A stretch of 64,000 nucleotides of DNA from Brenneria izadpanahii. Its GTDB lineage: Bacteria; Pseudomonadota; Gammaproteobacteria; Enterobacterales; Enterobacteriaceae. The stretch is from the NCBI RefSeq assembly GCF_017569925.1, contig NZ_CP050854.1, forward strand, positions 4,712,001 through 4,776,000, given 5' to 3'. Position numbers and translations under genes: made by a program. Positions 42,223 through 53,326 of the stretch are shown here, in pieces. The first letter of the stretch is position 1. Each line of letters starts with the position of its first letter. Below the pieces are notes generated by a model. It had not been told where the DNA came from. It saw only the letters and a list, made by a program, of their open reading frames with translations, and did not search any database.

Positions 42223-43290
42223 TTATTTCTGAGGCGGATTATTTTCTAAAAAATCTTTCAGCTTATCTTTATAAAACTTTGCTGACATCATCGTACCATG
42301 TCCGCTGGTTTCTTTACTGGCAGGAATCAGAATTACCTCAGCCCGTTTTATTTTTTTCAGCTCATTATCCAGTATTCCTGTTTCAACAGGATTACGTTCA
42401 TCATCTTCAGAATTAATAACCAAAACTGGGGCTTTAATTTTTCCTAATGCCGGCTCCGCATTATAATTAGCGGACGAACCCCAAATATAAATAAAGTCAT
42501 TCGCATCGCTGGTTAGCGGAGCGGCCAGGCGTTCTGCCACCAGCTTATCGGCTTGAGCCCGGGTCGGCGCTTTATTCTGATATGCCAGCGTCCCGCCGGT
42601 GGTGGCGATGCTGAACATAATGCCGGCCGTCTTCAGCGCCGGCGGTTGCTGCGTGTAATTACCATTATTCCACGCCGGATCGTTTTTGATGGATTCAATT
42701 AATATACGCCGCATCATCCAGTTACGACCGGATAATTCATTCGGTAATGATGCCATCGGCACCAGCGCATCCATCATATCTGGATGTTTTTCACCCCATA
42801 TCCACGTTTGCATACCGCCCATGGAATAACCCATTACCAGACGCAAATGTTTAATGCCCATTCCCTCTTTTAACAAACGATATTGCGCTTCCACCATATC
42901 GTTATAATCATATTGAGGGAATTTCATTCGTAATCCATCGGATGGTTTGGATGATTTTCCAGACCCAATACTTTCGGGCATAATAATAAAGTATTTACTG
43001 CTATCCAGCGCCTGGCCGGGACCAAATAACTCTCCGCCGAAACCGTTCGCTAATAACGCTTTAATCGGTTGATTGGTTCCATGCAGTAATAAAACGGCGG
43101 GTTTGTTGCGATCGCCGATGGTGTAATAGTGAATGCGGAGATTCTTAAGTTTCTCTCCATTATTGAACGTGAACTCGGGAACAATCCAGTCGGCCTCCTG
43201 GGGAGACGGGAAATTAGCCTCTGCGTGCGTTAAGAGTGATACCATTAACAGAAATACACCCATCAGCCCTGATACTATACGGTTATCCAT
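42223..43290 (-). CDS. Secreted alpha/beta hydrolase (homoserine acetyltransferase-like fold)
   Basis: A 355-residue protein with a signal peptide (hydrophobic run ending LLTHAEA) and an alpha/beta hydrolase fold: LRIHYYTIGD strand, VLLLHGTNQP, nucleophile elbow GYSMGG, VINSEDDERNP (acid) and SGHGTMM (histidine). The overall layout resembles MetX-type acyltransferases, but the signal peptide argues for a periplasmic or secreted hydrolase. The substrate is unknown. The start at 43290 (MDNRIVSG) gives a normal signal peptide; a longer upstream frame does not. Confidence 0.8.
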   Translation of the reverse strand: MDNRIVSGLMGVFLLMVSLLTHAEANFPSPQEADWIVPEFTFNNGEKLKNLRIHYYTIGDRNKPAVLLLHGTNQPIKALLANGFGGELFGPGQALDSSKYFIIMPESIGSGKSSKPSDGLRMKFPQYDYNDMVEAQYRLLKEGMGIKHLRLVMGYSMGGMQTWIWGEKHPDMMDALVPMASLPNELSGRNWMMRRILIESIKNDPAWNNGNYTQQPPALKTAGIMFSIATTGGTLAYQNKAPTRAQADKLVAERLAAPLTSDANDFIYIWGSSANYNAEPALGKIKAPVLVINSEDDERNPVETGILDNELKKIKRAEVILIPASKETSGHGTMMSAKFYKDKLKDFLENNPPQK

Positions 43291-43709
43291 AAAAACAACT
43301 CTTTGGCAATCATGGAATATGAGAACACTGATGTTAATGTTTTTTAGGAAAAATCCCAATAACGTAAGCACGCTAATAATGAAAAAACTATTATTATCCG
43401 GTATTTTTATTTATGACAAAATTTTATACAGCCAGTTTGTAATAGCATGAGATCTCTGACATTCATACCTCGTTCTTTTGTCCGAACATCCGCGCCGACA
43501 GCCTGACATATAACGCCCCATTTTATGCAACGCCGCGCAGCCGGCTCACAATCGTCCCGCGTCAGTTTACCAGCGCATCGCCAATATCCGCGATGGTTAA
43601 CCTGCCCCCAACAACAGTAATCGGCCATTGCATCAATTTGGGATTAAATGGTATTACAATCCGCCAATAGCGATTCGATTCTCAATACCGTAAAACAAGA
43701 GCGAAGACC
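43291..43709. other. Gap between divergent hydrolase and yjgM, nothing recognised
   Basis: These 419 bp contain promoter regions for both flanking genes by position. A 73-codon minus-strand frame at 43407-43628 has no features of a real gene. Confidence 0.4.
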
Positions 43710-44213
43710 ATGAAAACCGCCATTCCCGCCAACTATTTTATTCGTCCTATTACGGCACCAGACAATGCCGCTATTGCCGGCGTTATCCGCCGCGTTTCCG
43801 CAGAGTTCAATTTAACGGCGGATAAAGGCTACACCGTATCCGATCCCAATCTGGACAGTCTGTTTGAGCTGTACAATCAGCCGGATAGCGCCTATTGGGT
43901 ACTTGAATATCAGGGGGAAGTCGTAGGCGGCGGCGGCATCGCGCCGCTGGTGGGCGGCGATGAAGATGTGTGTGAACTACAAAAAATGTATTTTTTACCC
44001 GTGCTGCGCGGCAAAGGCTTAGCCAGACAGCTAGCCTTACAGGCGCTGGACTTTGCCCGCCAGCGCGGCTTTCGCCGTTGCTATCTGGAAACCACCAGTC
44101 ATTTAACCAGCGCCATCCGTTTGTACCAGTCATTAGGGTTTGAACACATCCCCTACGCCATGGGCAATACCCGTCACACCGATTGTGAAGTGACCATGCT
44201 GAAAATGTTGTAG
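43710..44213 (+). CDS. yjgM: GNAT-family N-acetyltransferase (YjgM-like)
   Basis: A 167-residue acetyltransferase. The acetyl-CoA-binding motif is [19 protein letters not shown] (RGKGLA), followed by [10 protein letters not shown] and [13 protein letters not shown], typical of GNAT enzymes. The position next to rraB and argI matches E. coli yjgM. The acceptor substrate is unknown. Confidence 0.88.
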   Translation: MKTAIPANYFIRPITAPDNAAIAGVIRRVSAEFNLTADKGYTVSDPNLDSLFELYNQPDSAYWVLEYQGEVVGGGGIAPLVGGDEDVCELQKMYFLPVLRGKGLARQLALQALDFARQRGFRRCYLETTSHLTSAIRLYQSLGFEHIPYAMGNTRHTDCEVTMLKML

Positions 44214-44311
44214 CCCGCATCCCTTTTCACTAAAAAGCGGAGTAAAAGGCAGGCGGCGAAGCAGGCCGTGAGGTTATCGCCGTCACGGCCAAGGAGGCGG
44301 GAACTTAATAA

Positions 44312-44737
44312 TTAATGACGTTTTCCGTCGTCATCTTCGTCATAAAAGTCTTCGTCGCTTCCTTCTTCGTCCGCTTCGCCATCGGGATCTTCAAAGTAGG
44401 TGCCCCAACCGTCGTAATTCACGCCATAGCGTTCAGCCAGCGTCACCATCTGTTCGACCTGGGCGTCGATCAATTCGGCGTTCAGCGCCACCTCGCTGAT
44501 GGCGTCGCAGCACATCAGTAAAATGCCGTCTTCCACCTCAAGCTCTTCCGCATCCGTCACTTCATAGCCCAGTTTGAATGCCTCTACCGCAACTTTTTCC
44601 AGCACCTCAAACTTCTCGGCCGAGAAATGGTGCTCAATGGTATAGAGCGCATCCGGATCGCTGCCATCATCCAGCAATTCTTCGATGATCAGCCGTGTCT
44701 CTTCACGTTGTTCTTCCAGCAATTCGCGGTTTGCCAT
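44312..44737 (-). CDS. rraB: Ribonuclease E inhibitor RraB
   Basis: A 141-residue acidic protein that binds the C-terminal region of RNase E and modulates mRNA decay. It matches E. coli RraB (YjgD): [35 protein letters not shown], the [16 protein letters not shown] region, [15 protein letters not shown] and a strongly acidic tail. It is divergent from argI, conserved as in E. coli. Confidence 0.95.
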   Translation of the reverse strand: MANRELLEEQREETRLIIEELLDDGSDPDALYTIEHHFSAEKFEVLEKVAVEAFKLGYEVTDAEELEVEDGILLMCCDAISEVALNAELIDAQVEQMVTLAERYGVNYDGWGTYFEDPDGEADEEGSDEDFYDEDDDGKRH

Positions 44738-44830
44738 GCCTCATTCCTCATTAACCGACGTAATATTTCATCATTCTCCCACAGCCCTGCGACCGTCTCC
44801 ACCATAAAGTTTGCCTCCGGCACTTGAAAT

Positions 44831-44865
44831 TGAATAATTACACATATAAAGTGAATTTTAATTCA
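44831..44865. promoter_or_regulatory. Tandem ARG boxes (ArgR operator) upstream of argI
   Basis: TGAATTTTAATTCA at 44852-44865 is a perfect ARG-box core, and TGAATAATTACACA at 44831-44844 is a second, weaker box. The two start 21 bp apart, the usual spacing for ArgR hexamer sites. They lie 35 to 70 bp upstream of argI, so arginine-dependent repression is expected. Confidence 0.88.
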
Positions 44866-44899
44866 AACATCGAGGATGAGCAGCGTGGAGATATGCGTT

Positions 44900-45907
44900 A
44901 TGAAATCATTTTATAAGCGCCATTTTTTAAGATTAATGGATTTTACGCCGGTAGAAATCGCCAATCTTTTGGCCCTATCAGCGAAACTGAAAGCCGATAA
45001 AAAAAGCGGAAAAGAGATCCGCCATCTGCAAGGTAAGAACATCGCACTCATCTTCGAAAAAGATTCGACCCGGACTCGCTGCTCTTTCGAAGTTGCTGCA
45101 TACGACCAAGGGGCGCAGGTGACCTACCTGGCGCCGAGCGGAAGCCAAATCGGCCACAAAGAATCCATCAAGGATACGGCGCGCGTTTTGGGAAGAATGT
45201 ACGACGGCATTCAGTACCGCGGCTACGGTCAGCAGATTGTTGAAACGCTGGCGCAGTATTCCGGCGTCCCGGTCTGGAACGGCCTGACGGATGAGTTTCA
45301 TCCGACGCAGCTGCTGGCGGATTTGCTGACGATGCAGGAGCATTCACCGGCTAAGCCGCTGTCAGACATAAAGATGGCCTACGTGGGCGACGCGCGTAAC
45401 AATATGGGCAACACCATGCTGGAAGCTGCCGCCTTGACCGGTCTGGATTTACGTCTGGTCGCGCCCAAAGCCTGCTGGCCGGAAGCAGGACTGGTGGCGG
45501 AATGCCAGGCCGCAGCCAAACAAACGGGCGGCGGCATCACCCTGACGGAAGATATTGCTGAAGGCGTAGCCGGCGTCGACTACATCTATACCGACGTATG
45601 GGTCTCCATGGGCGAACCCAAAGAGGCCTGGCAGGAACGTATCGCCCTGCTGAAACCTTATCAGGTGAACATGGCGATGATCGCCGCTACCGGTAATCCT
45701 CAGGTGAAATTCCTGCATTGCCTGCCGGCGTTTCATGATGACCAAACCACGCTCGGCAAACAGATGGCGGAACAGTATGGGCTGCATGGCGGAATGGAAG
45801 TCACGGATGAAGTGTTTGAATCCGCGCACAGCATCGTGTTCGATCAGGCGGAAAACCGGATGCACACCATCAAAGCGGTGATGGTGGCGACGCTAAGTCA
45901 GGATTAA
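44900..45907 (+). CDS. argI: Ornithine carbamoyltransferase
   Basis: A 335-residue cytoplasmic enzyme making citrulline from ornithine and carbamoyl phosphate. Motifs: carbamoyl phosphate site STRTRCSFE, ornithine-related [14 protein letters not shown], the ARNNMGN segment, and [11 protein letters not shown] with the catalytic cysteine. The start MKSFYKRHF aligns with E. coli ArgI, with a GGAG site 9 bases upstream; an in-frame ATG 8 codons earlier is less likely. Confidence 0.96.
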   Translation: MKSFYKRHFLRLMDFTPVEIANLLALSAKLKADKKSGKEIRHLQGKNIALIFEKDSTRTRCSFEVAAYDQGAQVTYLAPSGSQIGHKESIKDTARVLGRMYDGIQYRGYGQQIVETLAQYSGVPVWNGLTDEFHPTQLLADLLTMQEHSPAKPLSDIKMAYVGDARNNMGNTMLEAAALTGLDLRLVAPKACWPEAGLVAECQAAAKQTGGGITLTEDIAEGVAGVDYIYTDVWVSMGEPKEAWQERIALLKPYQVNMAMIAATGNPQVKFLHCLPAFHDDQTTLGKQMAEQYGLHGGMEVTDEVFESAHSIVFDQAENRMHTIKAVMVATLSQD

Positions 45908-45931
45908 TCAGGCCGTTGATGCCATCTTCCA

Positions 45932-45957
45932 GTCATTCCCGCGCCGGCGGGAATGAC
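45932..45957. repeat. REP-like palindrome between argI and the TabA-family gene
   Basis: GTCATTCCCGC and GCGGGAATGAC form a perfect 11-bp stem around GCCG, between convergent genes. Such GTCATTCCCGC palindromes are common dispersed repeats in proteobacteria and may also act as a terminator. A partial relative lies near 63148-63180 before nrdG. Confidence 0.7.
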
Positions 45958-45985
45958 GAACGGAGTCGGCGGAGATGAAAACGGA

Positions 45986-46465
<480 letters not shown>

Positions 46466-46700
46466 TTAAAATGAAATGCTGTTTTAACTGACTTTATACG
46501 CTTCAATCCGCAGGCTCGCCAGCCTGTTATTCTGAAAAGATGACTTACGTCGTCCCTTATATTTTGCAATCAATCGCTAGCCTCTCCTGCCGCAAGTGAT
46601 ATTCATCCCGCAATCGATTGCCATGCGTAAAAAACCAAGTTTTCCGCTTGAATTAGCGTCATCGGCGCGTATAATTTCCGACAATTTGCCGGGAGGAGTC

Positions 46701-46970
46701 ATGCGCTGCTGCATAAAAAAATCCGCTGTTTATGGTTACCAACCACAACTGCCGTCCGGCAGCCGGCAGGCGTTTTCCTTTCCGTTGCTTGTTCTATCGT
46801 TGATAAAAAAGCCCCTCGTTGAGGGGCTTTTTTTTGTGGCCAGCCATCCCTGGCGGCCCCCCTTCAGGCCGTCGCTATGCGGCGTCAAAAACTTCTCCTG
46901 GAAGTTTTTTGCCTGTCATTTGTTGCGAATATCTGTATATCTGGCGTCTAACCGTTGGGAGAAAATATAA
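46701..46970 (+). CDS. pyrL: pyrBI leader peptide PyrL (long form)
   Basis: An 89-codon leader ORF has GGGAGGAG a few bases before its ATG. It is translated across the pyrimidine-rich pause region and the attenuator, stopping two bases before the pyrB ATG. As in E. coli, coupling of translation to transcription at low UTP should block the terminator hairpin. The E. coli leader is 44 codons; this one is about twice as long and, because it ends next to pyrB, may also couple translation of pyrB. Peptide sequence itself is not conserved. Confidence 0.75.
   Translation: MRCCIKKSAVYGYQPQLPSGSRQAFSFPLLVLSLIKKPLVEGLFFVASHPWRPPFRPSLCGVKNFSWKFFACHLLRISVYLASNRWEKI
46810..46835 (+). terminator. pyrBI attenuator
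   Basis: AGCCCCTC (46810-46817) pairs with GAGGGGCT (46821-46828) around a GTT loop, followed by an eight-base T-run. It lies inside the pyrL leader ORF about 140 bp before pyrB, the classic position of the UTP-sensitive attenuator. Confidence 0.92.
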
Positions 46971-46972
46971 AA

Positions 46973-48390
<1,418 letters not shown>

Positions 48391-48507
48391 ACCTCGCAGG
48401 TTACGGGATGAACCGGCGTTTTTCTGCGGTTTGTCCCGCTCACGGCCATTGCCTCATCCGGCGCTTTTTTGAATAATGGCACATTCGCGTTTTTGATAAA
48501 CAATACC

Positions 48508-48633
48508 TATATCCAATAGATTTCAAGGTGCAGGAAGGCGGCAATCGAACGAGTCCCAGGAGCTTACACCAGTAAGTGACTGGGGCAAGAGAGATCAGCC
48601 AACACGCCTGCAACTTGAAAGATGAAGGGTATA
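48508..48633. repeat. Intergenic repeat element, TATACCC...GGGTATA family (copy D)
   Basis: 126 bp with a slightly degenerate left end (TATATCC) and an intact right end (CTTGAAAGATGAAGGGTATA). The interior shares GCAGGAAGGCGGCAA and GAGCTTAC with copy B. It ends 12 bases before the ridA ATG, so ridA's promoter must lie in or beyond the element. Confidence 0.72.
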
Positions 48634-48645
48634 CGAGGAGATTCT

Positions 48646-49032
48646 ATGTCACGCACCATTAGCACCGAACACGCTCCGGCAGCCATCGGCCCTTACGTAC
48701 AGGGTGTCGATCTTGGCAGCATGATCATCACTTCCGGTCAGATTCCGGTAAACCCGAAAACCGGTCTGGTTGAGGACGACATTACGGCACAGGCGCGCCA
48801 GTCTCTGGATAACGTCAAGGCCATTGTGGAAGCCGCCGGCCTGAAAGTTTCCGATATCGTAAAAACGACGGTTTTCGTTAAAGACCTGAACGATTTCACC
48901 ACCGTTAACGCCGCCTATGAAGCCTTCTTTACCGAACATAAAGCGCCGTTCCCGGCTCGTTCCTGCGTCGAAGTCGCCCGCCTGCCTAAAGATGTAAAAA
49001 TCGAAATTGAAGCGATTGCGGTACGCCGCTAA
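48646..49032 (+). CDS. ridA: 2-iminobutanoate/2-iminopropanoate deaminase
   Basis: A 128-residue RidA (YjgF/YER057c) protein that hydrolyses reactive enamine/imine intermediates produced by PLP enzymes such as threonine dehydratase. Signatures: AAIGPYVQGVDLG, ITSGQIPVNP, and the catalytic arginine in PARSCVEVARLPKD. GAGGAG lies 5 bases upstream of the ATG. Location after pyrBI is conserved. Confidence 0.96.
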   Translation: MSRTISTEHAPAAIGPYVQGVDLGSMIITSGQIPVNPKTGLVEDDITAQARQSLDNVKAIVEAAGLKVSDIVKTTVFVKDLNDFTTVNAAYEAFFTEHKAPFPARSCVEVARLPKDVKIEIEAIAVRR

Positions 49033-49340
49033 GCCCCATTATTGGGCGTAATGTCAAAAGACGCACCATTTAGTGGCGTCTTGTTGATGGCGGGTCATTT
49101 TTTGCCCGCCACGCCGCAGACCGTCGCGCAGCCTTTTTGAGAACCATTCTCAGCGTTTCCCCCTCCGACCGCTCCCTGCGCTTTCCCCGCCATCCCCCAA
49201 TATTGTGCATCCACATAAAACTACGCACCATGAAAGTGCAAAAGAATGCGCAAAACCATAACATTTTCGGTTTTTTTTAATATGGCGCATTTTATGCATC
49301 ATCCCATTATCACTTTTCAGCGTGATGCCAGAGGATGACA
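49033..49340. promoter_or_regulatory. ridA terminator candidate and promoter region of the ATP-grasp operon
   Basis: AGACGC near 49059 pairs with GCGTCT near 49076, a weak ridA terminator candidate with a short T-containing tail. The right part is AT-rich (around 49260-49320) and should contain the promoter of the next operon. No operator is recognised. Confidence 0.4.
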
Positions 49341-50780
49341 ATGATAAAAATGACGCTTCCAACGCCGTCTTACTATGACGAGATGCTTTCCGCAGAAGGC
49401 GAACAACGCAAACACTACAACTCCTATTGGCAATGGCTGCAACAGACCGATCAACAGGCTATCAGACAGAAAAAGGAACAGGCCGAACTGCTGTTTCACC
49501 GCGTAGGGATCACCTTCAACGTCTATGGCGAAGAAGGCGGCACCGAACGTTTAATTCCCTTCGACAGCGTGCCGCGCATTATTCCCGCCCATGAATGGCG
49601 CCAGCTCGATCGCGGTATCCGCCAGCGCGTTCAGGCGTTGAATGCCTTTCTGTACGACATCTACCATCAACAACATATTCTTAAAGCCGGCATTATTCCC
49701 AGCGAGCAGGTGCTGGCGAACGAGCAATATCAGCCCTGCATGCAGGGAGTGAATTTACACAACGATATTTACGCCCATATCACCGGTATCGATATGGTGC
49801 GCAACAAAGACGGCAACTATTACGTCCTGGAAGATAACCTGCGCACGCCTTCCGGGGTTTCCTATATGCTGGAAAACCGCAAAATGATGATGCGGCTCTA
49901 TCCGGATCTTTTCGCCAGCCAGCACATCGCCCCCGTTGAACGCTATCCCAGCTATCTGCTGCAAACCCTGCGAGAAAGCACGCTGGTTGATGACCCGACC
50001 GTAGTGGTGATGACGCCGGGACGATTCAACAGCGCCTATTTCGAGCACAGTTTTCTGGCTCAACAGATGGGCGTCGAGCTGGTGGAAAGCGCCGATCTGT
50101 TCGTTAAAGAAGGCGCGGTCTATATGCGCACCACCGAAGGCCCGTGTCAGGTGGACGTGATCTATCGCCGGGTGGACGACGCCTTCCTCGATCCGCTGGC
50201 ATTCCGCGCCGATTCCATGCTGGGCGTTCCGGGGCTGTTGTCGGTATACCGCGCCGGCGGCGTGGTGCTGGCCAATGCCATCGGCACCGGCGTTGCGGAT
50301 GATAAGTCCATCTACCCTTACGTACCGGAGATGATCCGCTTCTATCTCTCCGAAGAACCCATTCTGGGCAATATTCCGACCTGGCAGTGCCGCGATCCGA
50401 AGGCGCTCAGCTACGTGCTCGGCCGCCTGGACAGCATGGTGGTGAAAGAAGTTCACGGCGCTGGCGGATACGGCATGCTGGTCGGCCCGCGGGCGAGCCG
50501 CCAGGAGATCGACGATTTCCGCCAGCGCCTGTTGGCCAATCCGCACAATTACATCGCCCAGGAAACGCTGGCGTTGTCCACCTGCCCGACCTTTGTGGAG
50601 GACGGACTGGCTCCCCGCCATATCGATTTACGCCCGTTCGCGCTGTCGGGAGAAGAGATCCGCCTGATACCCGGCGGTCTAACCCGCGTCGCATTAACGG
50701 AAGGTTCACTGGTGGTCAACTCATCGCAAGGCGGTGGCACCAAAGATACCTGGGTCATGGAGGAGGATGAACAATGTTAA
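49341..50780 (+). CDS. Circularly permuted ATP-grasp protein (CP_ATPgrasp_2 type)
   Basis: A 479-residue protein of the circularly permuted ATP-grasp family. Recognisable segments: RIIPAHEWRQLDRGIRQRVQALNAFLYDIY, GIDMVRNKDGNYYVLEDNLRTPSG (nucleotide site), VDVIYRRVDDAFLDPL, VVKEVHGAGGYGMLVGP and VNSSQGGGTKDTW. ATP-grasp enzymes form amide bonds between carboxylates and amines. It heads a four-gene operon with an alpha-E protein, a transglutaminase-like protein and Anbu, a set seen together in many bacteria. The target is unknown. ATG 49341 has GAGG at a better distance than ATG 49335. Confidence 0.9.
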   Translation: MIKMTLPTPSYYDEMLSAEGEQRKHYNSYWQWLQQTDQQAIRQKKEQAELLFHRVGITFNVYGEEGGTERLIPFDSVPRIIPAHEWRQLDRGIRQRVQALNAFLYDIYHQQHILKAGIIPSEQVLANEQYQPCMQGVNLHNDIYAHITGIDMVRNKDGNYYVLEDNLRTPSGVSYMLENRKMMMRLYPDLFASQHIAPVERYPSYLLQTLRESTLVDDPTVVVMTPGRFNSAYFEHSFLAQQMGVELVESADLFVKEGAVYMRTTEGPCQVDVIYRRVDDAFLDPLAFRADSMLGVPGLLSVYRAGGVVLANAIGTGVADDKSIYPYVPEMIRFYLSEEPILGNIPTWQCRDPKALSYVLGRLDSMVVKEVHGAGGYGMLVGPRASRQEIDDFRQRLLANPHNYIAQETLALSTCPTFVEDGLAPRHIDLRPFALSGEEIRLIPGGLTRVALTEGSLVVNSSQGGGTKDTWVMEEDEQC

Positions 50781-51703
50781 GCCGCACAGCCAGCGAACTC
50801 TATTGGATGGCCCGTTACCTGGAACGGGCGGAAAGCCTCGCGCGCGTTCTGGATGTGACATACAAGCTATCCATGATGCCGCGTCACAGCCAGCAGTTGC
50901 GCGATTTGGCGCTGCCGCTGAACCTAACCTATACGCATGAGTTGTTCCAGGAACGTTACGCCCGCTTCTCCATGAACAACCTGCTGAATTTCTTTGCGCT
51001 GGACAGCCAGAACCCCAGCAGTATCTATAGTTGCATCGAAATGGCCTGGAACAATGCCCACGCGGTGCGCGGCAGCCTCTCTTCCGAAGTCTGGGAATGC
51101 ATCAACGCCACCCGGATTGATATCCGTAACCTGCGCGGTCAGGGCGTGGATAAAATCGGCATCGACGCCTTTTTTGACTGGGTCAAGGAACGCGCCCACC
51201 TGTTCCGGGGCGCGATGTTCGGCACTCTGCTGCGCGGCGATGCGCAGAGTTTTATTCGCCTCGGCACGCTGATCGAACGCGCCGACGCCACCGCGCAGTT
51301 GCTTAATCTGAAAACTCAGCAGTTGAATAGCGATTCGGATCCGGTACGCGAATATTATCGTCTGGATACGCTGCTGCGGGCAGTCAGCGCGCGGGAAGCC
51401 TATCACTCCATCTATCGTCAGCCGATCAGCCGCGAAACCGTCACCGAACTGCTGGTATTGCGCGCGGACGTTCCCCGTTCGCTGCACGCCTGTCTGGACG
51501 ATCTGGTACAACAGCTGGAAGCGATTGGCAGCCAGCGGGCCAAGGTTCCCCACCGTCTTGCCCATCTGCTGCACGTGGAGCTGCGCTTCAGCACACTTGA
51601 CGACATCATGGAAGAAGGGCTTGATACCTATCTGAATCATTTCCTAAGTAAAATCAATGAACTGGCTGACAGTATCCGTCACACCTATCTGGAGGCGCTA
51701 TGA
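50774..51703 (+). CDS. Alpha-E domain protein
   Basis: A 309-residue all-helical protein with the alpha-E (DUF403) features: LSRTASELYWMARYLERAESLARVLDV at the start, SSIYSCIEMAWNNAHAVRGSL, and a late GTLIERADATAQLLNLK segment with further helices. It overlaps the ATP-grasp gene by 7 bases and the next gene by 4. No biochemical role is established. Constant association with ATP-grasp enzymes suggests it assists the ligase or its substrate. Confidence 0.9.
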   Translation: MLSRTASELYWMARYLERAESLARVLDVTYKLSMMPRHSQQLRDLALPLNLTYTHELFQERYARFSMNNLLNFFALDSQNPSSIYSCIEMAWNNAHAVRGSLSSEVWECINATRIDIRNLRGQGVDKIGIDAFFDWVKERAHLFRGAMFGTLLRGDAQSFIRLGTLIERADATAQLLNLKTQQLNSDSDPVREYYRLDTLLRAVSAREAYHSIYRQPISRETVTELLVLRADVPRSLHACLDDLVQQLEAIGSQRAKVPHRLAHLLHVELRFSTLDDIMEEGLDTYLNHFLSKINELADSIRHTYLEAL

Positions 51704-52524
51704 AACTTACCATTAATCACCTGACGCATTATCGCTATGATGAGGAAGTGAAATTCAGCACCCAGTATCTGCGCCTGACGCCGCAAAGTTCAGCCCGTCA
51801 ACAGATTCACGAATGGAAACTAACGCTGCCGGCCTCAGCGGTGGCCACAACCGATGCCTACGGCAACATTTTGCATGTGTTGACCCTTGATGCGCCGCAT
51901 CATGACATTACCATTCACGCTCAAGGCGTAGTGGAAATCGCCGATAACGCCGATGAACTTTACCAAGGCGGCGAAACGAACGCGCTGTCGCCGCTGGTAT
52001 TCCTGCGCACCACGCCGCTGACGGAAGCCGATGGCAATATCCGCGAATTTGCAAAGCGTTATTACCGGCCGCAGGCTCCCGAAGAAAGCCTGAAGGCGCT
52101 GATGACGGAATTGCGGTTGAAAATGCCGTATACTCCCGGCGCCACGCAGGTGCAGGACACCGCCGCGGAAGCGTTCGCCATGCAAAAAGGGGTTTGTCAG
52201 GACCATACTCACGTTTTTCTGGCCTGCTGCCGCAGCCTGAATATTCCCGCCCGCTATGTCAGCGGCTATGTATACAGCGAGGATACGCAGCACGTGGCTA
52301 TGCACGCCTGGGCCGAGGCGTGGCTGGATAATCGCTGGCAAGGTTTTGATATTACGAATGATACTTGTCAGCTCAATCAGCATTTGCTGTTGGCGGTCGG
52401 TATGGATTATCTTGATGCCTGCCCGGTACGCGGCACGCGCCTCGGCGGCGGATGTGAAGAGATGTTTTCGGAGGCTGAAGTACGCCTGTTTGAACGACAG
52501 CAACAGGTACAGCAGCAACAGTAA
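51700..52524 (+). CDS. Transglutaminase-like cysteine peptidase family protein
   Basis: A 274-residue protein with an N-terminal beta domain (LTINHLTHYRYDEEVKFSTQYLRLTPQ) and a transglutaminase/papain-like core: catalytic cysteine in GVCQDHTHVFLACCRSLNIPARYVSGY, histidine in VAMHAWAEAWLD, and aspartate in GFDITND. No signal peptide is seen, so it acts in the cytoplasm. It could process or release peptides made by the ATP-grasp partner; this is inference. Confidence 0.91.
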   Translation: MKLTINHLTHYRYDEEVKFSTQYLRLTPQSSARQQIHEWKLTLPASAVATTDAYGNILHVLTLDAPHHDITIHAQGVVEIADNADELYQGGETNALSPLVFLRTTPLTEADGNIREFAKRYYRPQAPEESLKALMTELRLKMPYTPGATQVQDTAAEAFAMQKGVCQDHTHVFLACCRSLNIPARYVSGYVYSEDTQHVAMHAWAEAWLDNRWQGFDITNDTCQLNQHLLLAVGMDYLDACPVRGTRLGGGCEEMFSEAEVRLFERQQQVQQQQ

Positions 52525-52545
52525 ATTTTTAACAAGAAGGTACTT

Positions 52546-53280
52546 ATGACGTACTGTGTGGCCATGCGTCTGTCTGACGGTTTAGTGTTTGCTTCGGATT
52601 CCCGCACCAATGCTGGCGTCGATCATATATCGACTTTTAAAAAACTTCATGTTTTTCATGATGATCAACATGTTCTAGTGATCCAGTCCGCCGGCAATCT
52701 GGCTACAACGCAAAGTATCATCAGCCTGCTCAGCGCCCGCATTGAGGCGCAGGAAACGCCGAACCTGTTGCAAACGAGCTCAATGTACGACGCCGCCATG
52801 CTGGTGGGAGAAACGATACGCGAAGTCATCTACCGCGACAGCCAGTCGCAGCAGAGCGGCAGCAACACCAATTTCGGCTGCAACCTGATCCTTGGCGGCC
52901 AGATCAGCGGAGAAGCCCCCAGGCTGTTCCATGTTTACCCTGAAGGCAACTTCATCGAAGCCACCAGCGACACGCCCTATTTCCAAATCGGCGAAAGCAA
53001 GTACGGCAAACCAATTATCGATCGGGTGCTAAGCATGGACACGCCGCTCGAACAGGCCATGTGCTGCGCGCTGATCTCCATTGATTCCACCCTGCGCAGC
53101 AACCTGTCGGTGGGCTTGCCGCTGGACGTGATGATTTACCGCGCGGACAGCTTTGACGCCAGCGAGCAGCAGCGCATCACCGAGCATGACGACTACTTCA
53201 TCAAAATCCGCAGGGCGTGGTCGGAAGGGCTGCTGAATACCTTTCGCCAACTGCCGCCTTTCCCGGTGGAAGAACGCTAG
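52546..53280 (+). CDS. Anbu, proteasome-like peptidase (bacterial beta-subunit homologue)
   Basis: A 244-residue NTN-hydrolase of the proteasome fold. Removal of Met1 would expose Thr as the nucleophile (MTYCVAMRLSDG). Counting from that Thr, Asp17 (ASDSRT) and a Lys at 32 (FKKL) fit the proteasome catalytic set. The SAGNLATTQS and NFGCNLILGGQI segments are typical of Anbu. Anbu assembles as an open helical or ring-like oligomer in species studied. It is the last gene of the operon, 21 bases after the transglutaminase gene. Confidence 0.9.
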   Translation: MTYCVAMRLSDGLVFASDSRTNAGVDHISTFKKLHVFHDDQHVLVIQSAGNLATTQSIISLLSARIEAQETPNLLQTSSMYDAAMLVGETIREVIYRDSQSQQSGSNTNFGCNLILGGQISGEAPRLFHVYPEGNFIEATSDTPYFQIGESKYGKPIIDRVLSMDTPLEQAMCCALISIDSTLRSNLSVGLPLDVMIYRADSFDASEQQRITEHDDYFIKIRRAWSEGLLNTFRQLPPFPVEER

Positions 53281-53326
53281 GAAAAACCAGGCGTATCATT
53301 GCGGGCGCCCGATACCGGGCGCATGG

